In this document: positions 28,110 through 38,337 of the stretch, piece by piece
How the letters are laid out: each line of letters starts with the position of its first letter
How positions within the stretch are numbered: position 1 is the first letter of the stretch
NCBI GenBank assembly: GCA_905479015.1
Contig: CAJQKV010000011.1
Coordinates: 31,798-95,797 of the forward strand
DNA: 64,000 bases
Source: an uncultured Cyclobacteriaceae bacterium
Lineage (GTDB): Bacteria > Bacteroidota > Bacteroidia > Cytophagales > Cyclobacteriaceae
Reading direction: 5' to 3'
Translations under genes and position numbers: made by a program
Notes under the pieces: generated by a model
What the model saw: only the letters and a program-made list of their open reading frames with translations
What the model was told of the DNA's origin: nothing
Databases searched by the model: none

Positions 28110-29538
28110 CGCCTTTATTGGTCTCTGCTTCATACGTTCGCAACGCTTTTAATATCGCGTAACAAACCACAAGCATGAGTAAACAAACCGGAAGCCCAGT
28201 CACCAAAGATCCGGTTTGTAAAGCGATGAGACCACCTCCCCAAAGCAGGACTGCAGCGACAGCCCCTTCTAATAATGCCCAAAAAATACGTAATTGAACA
28301 GGTGTGTTTTCTTGACCTCCACTAGTAATAAAGTCAATCACTAAAGAACCACTATCAGAGGAGGTGATAAAGAAAATAACGCCTGCAATCACCACAAATA
28401 AGATACTTAAATAGGACAATGGAAAATGCTCTAGAAGTTTAAATAAAGCCGTAGTTATGTCCTGATTTACAGCCTCAGTCATACCCCCTGAGCCAAAAAT
28501 CTCAATGTGTAAGGAGGTACTTCCAAAAATAGATATCCAAACTATGGTTGCCAACGTTGGGGCAATAACCACACCAATCAAAAATTCTTTAATGGTACGA
28601 CCTTTAGATATTCGAGCCACAAATAACCCCACAAAAGGCGCCCAAGCAAACCACCATCCCCAGTAAAAAAAAGTCCAGCTGTCCATCCAACGAGATTCTG
28701 TATTAACCTCCATCCATGTGCTTGTAGCTATGAGATTCTGAAGATAATAGCCCGTACTTTGCACCGTTGATCCAAGAATGAATAGGGTCGGGCCCACCAC
28801 GAGCATAAATCCCATAAGTATGATGGCCATAACGGAGGCTATTTTACTCAAAACCTGTATCCCCTTATGCAAGCCTGAAACAACAGATAAGGTGGCACCT
28901 AAGGTAATAATTGCGATTAGTATAACCTGTAGATTGGCACTCTCTTCAACATTAAAAAGATAGTGCATTCCTGCGTTGATGTGCTGAATACCTAAGCCTA
29001 ATGTAGTGGCCAAACCGAACATGGTGGCTACTACCGCCATAACATCTATAATGTGACCTATAGGCCCTTTCAAATGATCTCCAAGCAAAGGGTAAAGTAC
29101 CCATCGCACTCCTAATGGAAGCCCTTTATTATACTTGAAAAATGCCATTGAAAGCCCCATCAATGCATAAATAGACCAACCGTGCAGTCCCCAATGCAAA
29201 TAAGATATATTCAGTGCATTTTTGGCTGCTAACAAAGTTTCACCTGCTCCATAAGGAGGATTAGAAAAGTGTATCATGGGTTCGGCGACACTATAAAACA
29301 TGAGTACCAAGCCAATGCCCGCATTGAACAACATACTCAACCAGGCCCAAGTGCTGAATTCCGGTTGGGCATCGGGACCTCCTAATCTAATATTTTTGAA
29401 ACGACTTAACCCCAGGTACAAACAGAATACCAAGATGATATTTACTGCCAATACATAGAGCCATCCAAATTTGACAGAAATATAGGTTTGAACTGATTCG
29501 AAAAAGCTACCTATAGATCCTTGTAACAAAAGTGTCAA
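28099..29538 (-). CDS. BCCT family (betaine/choline/carnitine) transporter, start unresolved
   Basis: At least 479 residues of a Na+- or H+-coupled BCCT carrier. Family marks are [40 protein letters not shown] and the [22 protein letters not shown] region. The TTG at 29538 used here falls inside the first membrane helix. The reading frame stays open upstream to a stop at 29679-29677 and encodes [19 protein letters not shown] there, clearly the first half of that helix. No ATG, GTG or TTG is present in the extra part; an ATC at 29634 or ATT at 29652 could be the real start. The gene converges on the choline dehydrogenase gene with an 11-base overlap. Confidence 0.85.
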   Translation of the reverse strand: MTLLLQGSIGSFFESVQTYISVKFGWLYVLAVNIILVFCLYLGLSRFKNIRLGGPDAQPEFSTWAWLSMLFNAGIGLVLMFYSVAEPMIHFSNPPYGAGETLLAAKNALNISYLHWGLHGWSIYALMGLSMAFFKYNKGLPLGVRWVLYPLLGDHLKGPIGHIIDVMAVVATMFGLATTLGLGIQHINAGMHYLFNVEESANLQVILIAIITLGATLSVVSGLHKGIQVLSKIASVMAIILMGFMLVVGPTLFILGSTVQSTGYYLQNLIATSTWMEVNTESRWMDSWTFFYWGWWFAWAPFVGLFVARISKGRTIKEFLIGVVIAPTLATIVWISIFGSTSLHIEIFGSGGMTEAVNQDITTALFKLLEHFPLSYLSILFVVIAGVIFFITSSDSGSLVIDFITSGGQENTPVQLRIFWALLEGAVAAVLLWGGGLIALQTGSLVTGLPVCLLMLVVCYAILKALRTYEAETNKGANP

Positions 29539-29676
29539 AATGACAAAAAAGATAATCAGAAAAGCGGATGGAAAAAATACCCAAGGCTGAATATTTCTTA
29601 AGAATGGCGAATTTGTGAGCTTTTGTCTTACGATATATAATCTCTTTAGAATTTCAAGATAGAGAGTCTGAGGCTC

Positions 29677-30074
29677 TTAACAAAATTTCTTATAGGAGGA
29701 TTAAGAATCCCGGCTTGTTTAATGCCTTTAAATCATACCAATACGAAAAATAAACATACACAATAAAACCCTTGATCCGCATTCAAATAATGAAAATAAA
29801 TCGTAAAAATAACTAAATATAAAATTAAAGCCACAATAATAGATATGGATAAAATTGCAATCTAATCAACGGTAATTCTTGAGCAGATCTTCATAAAAAG
29901 AAAAAAGGTTAAAGCTTTAAAGGCTAGGTCTATTGGATAAAATAAAAAAAAAAGGGGGGGGGACCTATTAACTGAAGGTCATTACTATTTTAAAAAAATC
30001 CTAAGGCAAGATCATTCTTTTCTGAAAATCAGCTAAATTGTTACTGGGCTTTTTATGTAAAAACTCAAAAACTT
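29677..30074. other. Intergenic region with an A10-G9 run
   Basis: AT-rich, no gene recognised. At 29944-29962 ten A are followed directly by nine G, a very unusual run in this AT-rich sequence. It lies 113 bases before the rhodanese ATG. Confidence 0.6.
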
Positions 30075-30398
30075 ATGTTCTCATTTTTTAAAAAAAAGTA
30101 CCAATCCATAAATATTACAGAATTTGAAGCACTCCAAAACGATAATAACCTCGTTGTGATAGATGTCCGAAACATAGGTGAACTTTCGTCAGGCATCATT
30201 CCAAAATCCATCCATATCAACGTGATGGAATCTTCTTTTACTGCTAAAATAAAAGAGTTAGATCGCACAAAGACCTATGTGCTGTATTGCCGTAGTGGTT
30301 TAAGAAGTGCTCGGGCCTGCCAGATAATGGGTAAAAATGAATTCAAAGACCTATATAACCTCAAGGGTGGATTCATCGCTTGGGACAAAGCTAAATAA
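30075..30398 (+). CDS. Single-domain rhodanese
   Basis: A 107-residue cytoplasmic protein consisting of one rhodanese domain. The active loop CRSGLRSA holds the sulfur-accepting cysteine and the basic residues that bind the persulfide. Upstream motifs VVIDVRNIGELSSGIIPKS and the closing LKGGFIAWDKA are family standard. It would shuttle sulfane sulfur, perhaps together with the fusion protein encoded at 24888-26285. It converges on thrC, 21 bases away. Confidence 0.9.
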   Translation: MFSFFKKKYQSINITEFEALQNDNNLVVIDVRNIGELSSGIIPKSIHINVMESSFTAKIKELDRTKTYVLYCRSGLRSARACQIMGKNEFKDLYNLKGGFIAWDKAK

Positions 30399-30419
30399 GG
30401 TTTTAATTCATGAGTGAAA

Positions 30420-31703
30420 TTAAGCCATTAAAGCTTCTTTGAAGGATTCAAAATCAATTGGAAGAGCTTGAAAAGCTTCCTTTTTACCTTCAAAAGAATT
30501 TATTTTTTCTGAAAAATCCTGCCGACTTTTAAATGCTTTATCGACAACATCGAGAAACTTAACTGGATGTGCCGTCTCTAAAAATATACCCTGTTCATGA
30601 TCACTTAGACTATTCAATAACGCTTGATAGCCAATGGCACCATGAGGATCTAAAAGATAATTATGCTCCTCTTGGCAACTGATCATGGTTTTTAAGATCT
30701 CAGCATCTCCTAATTTGAATCCAGAAATTTGTTGAGTCATTTTGACGTGATCCCTCCCAAACAATTCGAGCATTCTTACAAAATTACTTGGCGCACCAAC
30801 ATCCATGGCATTGGCATAGGTTTGCACAGAAGCACTGGGCGTGTAAATACCCGTACGAAGATATTCTGGTACCACATGATTTTCATTTGAAGCAGCTATG
30901 AATCTGTCTATAGGTAACCCCATGGACCAAGCCCACAAACCTGCGGTCAGATTTCCATAATTTCCTGAAGGTACGCTGATTACATTATGGGCTGATTCAG
31001 ACTGCTGAATGGCATAGAAATAATAAAATGATTGAGGAATCAGTCTAGCTATATTAATAGAATTGGCCGATGATAAACTCATTGCCTTATTTAAATCATC
31101 ATCAAGGAATGATTGCTTGACCAATCTTTGGCAATCATCAAAAGTTCCAGCTACCTCATAAGCCGTAATATTATCTCCCCAAGTAGTCAACTGTTTTCTT
31201 TGAATCTCACTTACTTTTCCTTTGGGATATAAAATCTTCACTTGTATTCCTGGTATTCCAAAAAATCCAGCTGCAACAGCGCCTCCCGTGTCACCAGAAG
31301 TGGCCACTAATATCGTAATTTCACGATTGGACTGCTCGATAAAATAAGCCATACATCGAGACAAAAATCTCGCACCTACATCCTTAAAGGCCCAAGTAGG
31401 TCCATGAAATAGTTCTAATGCTGCTATTTGGTTACTTACCTTTTTAAGGGGTATATCAAAATCTATGGTCTCCTCAACAATTCTTTCCAAACTGTCTGCA
31501 GGAATCTCATCTTCAATAAATTGAGAAGCTACTTTTAGACCAATTTCAGTTTTGGACATCCCTTTGAGATTTTCTAGCCAATAAGATTCTAATTTAGGCA
31601 AAGCATTTGGATAGAAAAGACCATTATCTGGGGGTAAGCTTTTGAATACCGCCTCCTCAAAACTGACTTGATATGATGTGTTTTTAGTTGAATGGAATTT
31701 CAT
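30420..31703 (-). CDS. thrC: Threonine synthase
   Basis: A 427-residue PLP enzyme that turns O-phosphohomoserine into threonine. The PLP lysine is in HGPTWAFKDVGARFLSR, the N-terminus MKFHSTKN with FEEAVFKSLPPDNGLFYP is typical, and the phosphate-binding region ATSGDTGGAVAAGF is present. The ATG at 31703 leaves one base after the thrB stop, as at other junctions in this operon. A further in-frame ATG at 31778 would overlap thrB by 74 bases and add residues not found in the family. It is the last gene of the 13-gene operon; no terminator was seen after it. Confidence 0.96.
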   Translation of the reverse strand: MKFHSTKNTSYQVSFEEAVFKSLPPDNGLFYPNALPKLESYWLENLKGMSKTEIGLKVASQFIEDEIPADSLERIVEETIDFDIPLKKVSNQIAALELFHGPTWAFKDVGARFLSRCMAYFIEQSNREITILVATSGDTGGAVAAGFFGIPGIQVKILYPKGKVSEIQRKQLTTWGDNITAYEVAGTFDDCQRLVKQSFLDDDLNKAMSLSSANSINIARLIPQSFYYFYAIQQSESAHNVISVPSGNYGNLTAGLWAWSMGLPIDRFIAASNENHVVPEYLRTGIYTPSASVQTYANAMDVGAPSNFVRMLELFGRDHVKMTQQISGFKLGDAEILKTMISCQEEHNYLLDPHGAIGYQALLNSLSDHEQGIFLETAHPVKFLDVVDKAFKSRQDFSEKINSFEGKKEAFQALPIDFESFKEALMA

Positions 31704-31704
31704 A

Positions 31705-32634
31705 CTATTCAATGATTTTAGCCCCTTGTTTATTAATCCCTGAAATGAAGGAAATGACCTCAATTTTATGCGCTCCATAAAGTGCTTGGGCGGCCTCGAT
31801 TATTTCACTGGAAGCACCCGCTTCTTTAATAAAGCAGAACATACTGGGTCCAGATCCTGATATACTGAACCCTAAAGCTCCTTTCTCTAAAGCCAACGTT
31901 TTCATTTGATGGTAAAACGGTATTAAAATACTTCTCACCGGCTCAACAATGACATCTTGCAATGACTTCCCAATACGTTCAAAATCATGCTCAATAAGAC
32001 CTGAAATCAATCCTGCCATATTGCCCCATTGTTTCACAGCATCAGTCAATTTGACTTCATCTCTTAGAATTTTTTTAGCATCACTGGTCTTAATCTCAAT
32101 TTGAGGAAATATAACAACCACTTTTAAACTTTCTGGATAAGAAATATTAAAAACATCTAGCGGTTCATAACTTCTTACCGCTGTAAACCCCCCTAAAATA
32201 CTAGGTGCCACATTATCGGCATGTGCTTTGGTGGATGCTAATTTTTCACCTGCCATAGCATAATTTATGAGTTCAAGTTGACTTTTAGGTCTTCCCAAGA
32301 TTTCATTTGCAGCATATACCGCGGCGGCAGCACTGGAGGCACTCGAGCCCAAGCCACTTCCTGCTGCTATATTTTTTTTTATCCTTAAATCAAATCCTTG
32401 TTTCAGATCTAAATCTGTCAACAAGGCATTTATAGCTACTGTAGACACATTCTTTAGGGGATCTAAGGGTAATCCCTGCACGCCTTCTATAGAAGCAATC
32501 ACCAACCGATCATCGGGACGTCGTGTCAGAATCAATTCATCCCCATAGCCCTCCAAAGCAAATCCCAAAACATCGTAACCACAACCTACATTGGCAACCG
32601 TGGCCGGTGCAAAAACTTTAATTGATTCCCTCAT
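31705..32634 (-). CDS. thrB: Homoserine kinase
   Basis: A 309-residue GHMP kinase. It phosphorylates homoserine with ATP. N-terminal PATVANVGCGYDVLGFALEG, the ATP-binding loop AAGSGLGSSASSAAAA and the C-terminal FSISGSGPSMFCF are family standard. It lies three bases after thrA and one base before thrC. Confidence 0.97.
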   Translation of the reverse strand: MRESIKVFAPATVANVGCGYDVLGFALEGYGDELILTRRPDDRLVIASIEGVQGLPLDPLKNVSTVAINALLTDLDLKQGFDLRIKKNIAAGSGLGSSASSAAAAVYAANEILGRPKSQLELINYAMAGEKLASTKAHADNVAPSILGGFTAVRSYEPLDVFNISYPESLKVVVIFPQIEIKTSDAKKILRDEVKLTDAVKQWGNMAGLISGLIEHDFERIGKSLQDVIVEPVRSILIPFYHQMKTLALEKGALGFSISGSGPSMFCFIKEAGASSEIIEAAQALYGAHKIEVISFISGINKQGAKIIE

Positions 32635-32637
32635 AAT

Positions 32638-35085
32638 TTACTGTTGTGCATGGGCTACTCGCATAACATCAGCAAATATCCCAGATGCTGTTACTGCTGC
32701 GCCGGCTCCAGCACCCTTCACCACCAAGGGTTGTTCTGGATAACGATGGGTATAAAACAACACAATATTATCTTTTCCTTCCAGCTGATAAAAGGGATGA
32801 TCCATTCCTATATGAGACAAACCTGTGGTTAATTTTTGATCCTCAAAAGACGCTACATATCTCAATTTACATCCCTTTGATTGCGCCTCTTGATAAAGTT
32901 TTGAAAAATGGGCTTCATCAGCTGCTAACTTTAAATAAAAATCAGCTTCATTTTCAGATGTCTGACAACTTTCAGGAAGAAAACTATTGCCCATCACCTC
33001 GTCCATATCAAATTGATAACCACTTTCACGAGCCAATATCAAAATTTTTCGCATGACATCTTCTCCCGATAAATCTAAACGAGGATCAGGTTCCGTATAA
33101 CCTTCCTTTTTAGCCAATTTCACTACCTCAACAAAGGGCCTATTTGCATCATAATTATTAAAAATAAAATTTAACGTTCCCGAAAGTACAGCTTCGATTT
33201 TGATGATTTGATCGCCACTTTTTACCAAATCACTCAAGGTAGAAAGAACGGGTAAACCGGCGCCCACATTGGTTTCAAACAAAAACTGAGCTTTATGCTT
33301 TTTGGCTAAACTCTTCAGTAATGAATAATGCTTATATTCTCTCGTAGCAGCAATTTTATTGGGCGTGACTACTGAAACACTTTCTCTTAGTACCTTCTCA
33401 TATATCTCAGCAACCACTGCCGAAGCCGTAATATCTATAAAGATGCTATTCCTCAAATTCAATGTCCGCATTTGCTCAAGAAAATTCGCTTGATTAAATA
33501 CTTCACTCTTGGGTAACTCCTCCATAAAAGTCATAGGATCAAGACCTTGCTCATCAAAAATCATGGTTTTAGAATTGGCTGCCCCAATGATGGCCAATTT
33601 CATATTTAATTTATCCAACAAATAGGCTTGCTGATTGGACACCTGTTCTAAAAACGCTTTACCAACATTCCCCAAACCAATGATAAAAAGATTTACTTTT
33701 TTTCTCTCTTCTATAAAAAAAGATTCATGCAAAACATTTAAGGCTTTTTTGAGATGCCTTTTTTCAATAACGACGGTGATATTACGCTCAGATGAGCCTT
33801 GAGCAATCATTTTAATATTAATCCCATTTCTACCCAACACACTAAACATCTGACCGCTGATGCCTACCTGACTTTTCATATTAGAGCCCACCAAGGCTAC
33901 TATAGATAAATATTGGTCGACTTCTATTGGATTTATTTTTCCCGAATTAATTTCACTGCTAAAAACCTTATGAAGTTCTTCAACAGCTTTTTCTTGATCA
34001 AAAGATTGAATACCTACACAAATGGTATGCTCCGAAGAAGCTTGCGTGATGATAATTACATTGATATTTTGATTCGCTAGAGCTTGAAAGAAGCGCGCAG
34101 AAAAGTTAGGTATGCCAACCATACCGCTCCCACTTAAATTCAAAAGACAAATTTCATCAATGGAAGAAATGCCCTTGATGGTACTATTGTCTTCCCATGA
34201 GCTTGTAATTTTGGTACCCACATCTGTAAGATTAAAAGTATTTTTTATTGTAATCGGAATGTTTTGTTCTAAAGCCGGTTGTATGGTGGGGGGATAAATC
34301 ACTTTGGCACCAAAATGTGAAAGTTCTAAAGCATCCTCATAAGAGAGGTGAGGAATGACACGCGCACCAGTCACCAATCTTGGATCTGCCGTCATTAAAC
34401 CACTGACATCAGACCAGATTTCTAAGACAGATGCTTTATAAAAGTTTGCAAATAATGCCGCCGTGTAATCAGAACCTCCCCGACCCAAGGTGGTAAAATC
34501 CCCCTCTACTGTCCTAGCAATGAACCCTGGACAAATATTAATTTCTTTTAAATCAGCCAACTGTTTAATGGCCTTTTCTCGGGAGATATCCATGATCACA
34601 TGGCCAAAGCCAAACTCATTGGTACAGGTAAGAATTTGAGTAGGATCAACCAAGTTAACCTCCTTATTTAATCCCTTAAGGTAATTATATATAATCAATG
34701 CGGACAATCGCTCACCGATACCACATACATAATCAAAGGACTTTAAACTGTTTTCTCGTAGTACAAAAATAGCTTTTAAAACCTCTTCTAGCTCATTAAC
34801 AATGAGCTTAACACCTCCTAAAACACCACTTTGGAGTTTGACGTCAATGAGGTCTTTGACAAGGGTCAAGTGAACCTCTTCAATTTCTTTAACCAAAGAC
34901 TCGTATTGAGTATCTCTGTCTTGAGCAAAATGTGTGGCACTTATCAATTGGTTGGTCACACCTCCCACAGCAGAAACCACAGCAAAAACATTATTTGATG
35001 ATGATTTCTCTAGCAATACCTTGGCAACCGTTTTGATGCTCTTGGCATTACCCACAGAAGTTCCACCGAACTTGAGTACAATCAT
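32638..35085 (-). CDS. thrA: Bifunctional aspartokinase / homoserine dehydrogenase
   Basis: An 815-residue fusion of the usual length. The aspartokinase domain starts with VLKFGGTSVGNAKSI and includes LGRGGSDYTAALFA. Two ACT-type regulatory segments follow (about 310-460; SGSGMVGIPNFSARFF and VALVGSNMKSQVGISGQMF). The homoserine dehydrogenase domain runs from about residue 465 (LFIIGLGNVGKAFLEQV) and includes TPNKIA and LSGTLNFIFN. It catalyses the first and third steps from aspartate to threonine. The ACT part normally binds threonine, so enzyme feedback is likely. It starts two bases after leuB. Confidence 0.97.
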   Translation of the reverse strand: MIVLKFGGTSVGNAKSIKTVAKVLLEKSSSNNVFAVVSAVGGVTNQLISATHFAQDRDTQYESLVKEIEEVHLTLVKDLIDVKLQSGVLGGVKLIVNELEEVLKAIFVLRENSLKSFDYVCGIGERLSALIIYNYLKGLNKEVNLVDPTQILTCTNEFGFGHVIMDISREKAIKQLADLKEINICPGFIARTVEGDFTTLGRGGSDYTAALFANFYKASVLEIWSDVSGLMTADPRLVTGARVIPHLSYEDALELSHFGAKVIYPPTIQPALEQNIPITIKNTFNLTDVGTKITSSWEDNSTIKGISSIDEICLLNLSGSGMVGIPNFSARFFQALANQNINVIIITQASSEHTICVGIQSFDQEKAVEELHKVFSSEINSGKINPIEVDQYLSIVALVGSNMKSQVGISGQMFSVLGRNGINIKMIAQGSSERNITVVIEKRHLKKALNVLHESFFIEERKKVNLFIIGLGNVGKAFLEQVSNQQAYLLDKLNMKLAIIGAANSKTMIFDEQGLDPMTFMEELPKSEVFNQANFLEQMRTLNLRNSIFIDITASAVVAEIYEKVLRESVSVVTPNKIAATREYKHYSLLKSLAKKHKAQFLFETNVGAGLPVLSTLSDLVKSGDQIIKIEAVLSGTLNFIFNNYDANRPFVEVVKLAKKEGYTEPDPRLDLSGEDVMRKILILARESGYQFDMDEVMGNSFLPESCQTSENEADFYLKLAADEAHFSKLYQEAQSKGCKLRYVASFEDQKLTTGLSHIGMDHPFYQLEGKDNIVLFYTHRYPEQPLVVKGAGAGAAVTASGIFADVMRVAHAQQ

Positions 35086-35087
35086 GG

Positions 35088-36158
35088 TTATTTATTTTTA
35101 ATATAAGCAGCCATCCAATCTCCTACCTCAGAGGTAGACTGTCCTACAGCACTTTCGGCAATATCAACAGTCACAAATTCTTCCACTATAGATTGCTCTA
35201 CAGCCTCTCTGATCAATGCAGCTTCTTCGGTCAACTTGAAGGCATATTCAAACATCATGGCAGCAGAAAGTATGGTCGCCACAGGATTAGCTATGTTTTT
35301 ACCTGCCGCTTGAGGATAAGATCCATGAATTGGCTCAAAAACAGAGGTATGGACACCTATCGATGCTGAAGGCAACAAGCCCAAAGAACCACTGATCACG
35401 CTGGCCTCATCAGTTAGAATGTCCCCAAACATGTTTTCAGTCACCATAACATCAAAATCCTTTGGCCATTGTATGATGCGCATCGCAGCGTTATCAACAA
35501 GTAAATACTCGACTTCAATATCAGGATAATTAGGCGCCATCTCCTGAGCAATTTGCCTCCATAACCTTGAAGTGGCCAATACATTTGCTTTATCAACCAC
35601 CGTTAGTTTTTTTCTTCTTTTACGGGCAAATTCAAACCCTAATTCTAGGATTCTTACAATTTCAGATCGCGTATATATGCAAGTATCATAGGCGGTATTA
35701 CCGTCTTCTGACCGACCTTGGGGTTGACCAAAATAAATACCTCCTGTCAGCTCACGTATACAAACGAAATCAGCGCCATCTACTAATTCGGTGCGTAAGG
35801 GGGATTTATGAATCAAAGACTTGAAAGTAGTCAGCGGCCGAATATTTGCATAAAGGCCTAATTTTTTTCGCATTGATAATAGTCCTTGCTCAGGGCGTAC
35901 TTTAGCACTCGGATCATTATCGTATTTAGGATCTCCTATAGCTCCAAATAATACAGCATCTGATGCCATGCAAAGTGCATGAGTTTCTTCTGGATAAGGG
36001 ACTCCAACTGCCTCTATGGCGGCCGCACCAGTAAGTGCATGTTTATAGGTCAACTGATGGTTGAATTTATCAGCAACCACTTGCGTAATCTTTAATGCTT
36101 CGTTAATAATTTCTGGTCCTATCCCATCTCCGGATAATATTGCTATATTCAAATTCAT
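35088..36158 (-). CDS. leuB: 3-isopropylmalate dehydrogenase
   Basis: A 356-residue NAD+-dependent decarboxylating dehydrogenase. It has [12 protein letters not shown], the substrate loop [15 protein letters not shown], and the metal-site region [28 protein letters not shown] (in part). It performs the third step of leucine synthesis and, if the neighbouring synthase makes citramalate, also the matching step towards 2-oxobutanoate. Six bases separate it from the second synthase gene. Confidence 0.97.
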   Translation of the reverse strand: MNLNIAILSGDGIGPEIINEALKITQVVADKFNHQLTYKHALTGAAAIEAVGVPYPEETHALCMASDAVLFGAIGDPKYDNDPSAKVRPEQGLLSMRKKLGLYANIRPLTTFKSLIHKSPLRTELVDGADFVCIRELTGGIYFGQPQGRSEDGNTAYDTCIYTRSEIVRILELGFEFARKRRKKLTVVDKANVLATSRLWRQIAQEMAPNYPDIEVEYLLVDNAAMRIIQWPKDFDVMVTENMFGDILTDEASVISGSLGLLPSASIGVHTSVFEPIHGSYPQAAGKNIANPVATILSAAMMFEYAFKLTEEAALIREAVEQSIVEEFVTVDIAESAVGQSTSEVGDWMAAYIKNK

Positions 36159-36164
36159 TGAAAT

Positions 36165-37733
36165 TTATGCTAAAGTAAATTGTGATTGTAATTGTGTGAT
36201 TTGAAGAATGGTCTCATTTTGAAGTAGATTCAACATCTTCTCCGTTGCCTTTATGGCTGAAAAAGTTTGATCGGTATCAACACCCCGAGTTTTGAACTCA
36301 CGATTCATTTCCCAGGTTATGGTGGTTTCGCATAAGGCATCTGATTTCCCCCCAGGAGGTATCAATACACTATAATCTATCAATTGAGGAAGCGATTTCT
36401 TAAGTTTATCTTTATAAATTTTTGATAGGGCATTCATAAAGGCATCATATTGTCCGTCTCCTGCTGAAGTCGCCTCATACTGTTTCCCTTCTATCTTTAA
36501 GGCCACGGAAGCCACAGGCTTCAAGCCCTTGGCATGTGATAAATTATAATTGATGATTTTTACCTTTTGCTCAATCTCTGCCAAATCCAAAACATCTGCG
36601 ACGATATAGGGTAAATCATCCAACGTAATTTGCTCTTTTTTATCTCCCAATTGGATGACTCTGTCCGTTACTTTTTTGAGTGTTTTCTCATCAAGTTCAA
36701 TACCTAGTTCAGCTAGGTTCTTTTTCACATTTGCTTTTCCCGAAGTCTTGCCCAAAGCATAACTTCGGGACCTTCCGAAGCGTTCGGGCATGAGCGTGTT
36801 GAAGTATAAATTATCCTTACTGTCTCCATCTGCATGTACGCCACAAGTTTGGGTAAATACACTAGCCCCAATCAAAGGTTTGTTGGCGGGAATCCGTAAA
36901 CCTGAAAAGGTTTCAACCAATTTACTGATGCGATAAATCTTAGTTTCAACCACATTTGTTTCAATTTTAAGATGATCACGAAGCGCTGCAATTGCACTGC
37001 TCAAAATAGCATTACCTGCTCGTTCTCCCAGGCCATTAACCGTGACGTGAATACAGCTTGCTCCCGCTTTTACGGCTTCCAAAACATTCGCTATACTCAA
37101 ATCGTAATCATTATGTGCATGGAAATCAAATTTAAGTTTGGGATAACGATGGGTCATTTCCGACACAAACAAAGCCGTCTCTGAGGGCTGCAAAATACCT
37201 AAAGTATCCGGCAACATAAAGCGTAGAATAGGTTGGTCCTCAAGTGTATCCATCAACTGAAAAACATAATCCCGAGACTGGATCATTCCATTGGACCAAT
37301 CTTCTAAATATAAATTAACCTGAATATCCAATGTATTGGCATACTCAATGGTGTCAATTAATGATTCAATGTGTTCTTCTGGTGTCTTGCGTAATTGACC
37401 CGTCAAATGCTTCACTGATCCTTTGGCAAGCAAGTTCATCACCTTACCCCCTACCTCCTGAATCCACTTGACCGACTCATGCTGATCTACAAATCCAAGA
37501 ATTTCAATCTTTTTTAAATGATCCGTGCCCTTCGCCCAATTTAAAATGCGTAGAGCTGCTCTTTTTTCACCCTCTGATACACGCGCCGAAGTGATCTCTA
37601 GGCGATCTACTTTGACCTCTTCTAACAAAATTTTGGCCAAGCTGAGTTTTTCTGTTTCCGTAAATGATACGCCAGAAGTCTGCTCACCATCTCTGAGGGT
37701 GGTATCTAATATGAGTACTTTTTGCTCATCCAT
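36165..37733 (-). CDS. Second 2-isopropylmalate synthase-family enzyme, possible citramalate synthase
   Basis: A 522-residue Claisen-condensing enzyme with an HMGL-like TIM barrel ([57 protein letters not shown]) and a C-terminal LeuA-type regulatory domain (YNLSHAKGLKPVASVALK onward). It differs clearly from the LeuA encoded at 39755-41287, for example in having LEITSARVSEGEKRA where LeuA has [13 protein letters not shown]. Its place between leuD and leuB fits either a second leucine enzyme or an (R)-citramalate synthase that makes 2-oxobutanoate from pyruvate and acetyl-CoA. The absence of threonine deaminase from the operon favours citramalate, but this is inference. leuD ends one base before it. 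Confidence 0.8.
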   Translation of the reverse strand: MDEQKVLILDTTLRDGEQTSGVSFTETEKLSLAKILLEEVKVDRLEITSARVSEGEKRAALRILNWAKGTDHLKKIEILGFVDQHESVKWIQEVGGKVMNLLAKGSVKHLTGQLRKTPEEHIESLIDTIEYANTLDIQVNLYLEDWSNGMIQSRDYVFQLMDTLEDQPILRFMLPDTLGILQPSETALFVSEMTHRYPKLKFDFHAHNDYDLSIANVLEAVKAGASCIHVTVNGLGERAGNAILSSAIAALRDHLKIETNVVETKIYRISKLVETFSGLRIPANKPLIGASVFTQTCGVHADGDSKDNLYFNTLMPERFGRSRSYALGKTSGKANVKKNLAELGIELDEKTLKKVTDRVIQLGDKKEQITLDDLPYIVADVLDLAEIEQKVKIINYNLSHAKGLKPVASVALKIEGKQYEATSAGDGQYDAFMNALSKIYKDKLKKSLPQLIDYSVLIPPGGKSDALCETTITWEMNREFKTRGVDTDQTFSAIKATEKMLNLLQNETILQITQLQSQFTLA

Positions 37734-37734
37734 A

Positions 37735-38325
37735 TCATTCTTTCGATTCGAAAATTGCTATTTCTTTTTTAAGACTTAATAAATAATCAATATCGTCATA
37801 GCCATGCAAGAGACATTCCTTCTTGTAAGGATTAATTTCAAAACCAATTACTTTACCTGAAGCATCAATTGTAAAGGTTTGTTGCACAAGATCAACGGTG
37901 AAAGTAGCTTGAGTATCCGTATCTATGGCTTCAAATATCTCACTAAGCTCATCTGAGGTTACTTGAACTGGAAGCAGACCGTTATTCAAAGCATTTCCTT
38001 TGAATATATCCGCAAAAAAACTAGATACGACTATCTTAAATCCATAATCGTACAATGCCCAAGCCGCATGTTCTCTACTTGATCCGCTGCCAAAATTTTT
38101 TCCTCCAATCAAAATTTGTCCCGAGTATTTAATCTCATTCAGAGGGAAACCGCTGATCGGATTATTGGATTTATCATAACGCCAATCTCTGAATAAATTA
38201 TCTCCAAATCCTTTTCGCTCTACGGCTTTTAAAAAACGTGCAGGTATAATTTGGTCCGTATCTACATTTTCAATCTGGACGGGAACCGCTGAAGACTGAA
38301 TTTTTATGAATTTTTCTATGGGCAT
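37735..38325 (-). CDS. leuD: 3-isopropylmalate dehydratase small subunit
   Basis: A 196-residue subunit from the ATG at 38325. It has the swivelling-domain motif [21 protein letters not shown] and the entry motif [13 protein letters not shown]. With LeuC it isomerises 2- to 3-isopropylmalate. A TTG one codon upstream is in frame but not preferred. It starts 12 bases after leuC. Confidence 0.96.
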   Translation of the reverse strand: MPIEKFIKIQSSAVPVQIENVDTDQIIPARFLKAVERKGFGDNLFRDWRYDKSNNPISGFPLNEIKYSGQILIGGKNFGSGSSREHAAWALYDYGFKIVVSSFFADIFKGNALNNGLLPVQVTSDELSEIFEAIDTDTQATFTVDLVQQTFTIDASGKVIGFEINPYKKECLLHGYDDIDYLLSLKKEIAIFESKE

Positions 38326-38337
38326 CAACTTAAGCTT

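Noticed and set aside
31704..31778. Longer form of threonine synthase from the ATG at 31778
   Set aside because: It would overlap thrB by 74 bases and add 25 residues not seen in the family; the ATG at 31703 gives a normal N-terminus and a one-base gap.
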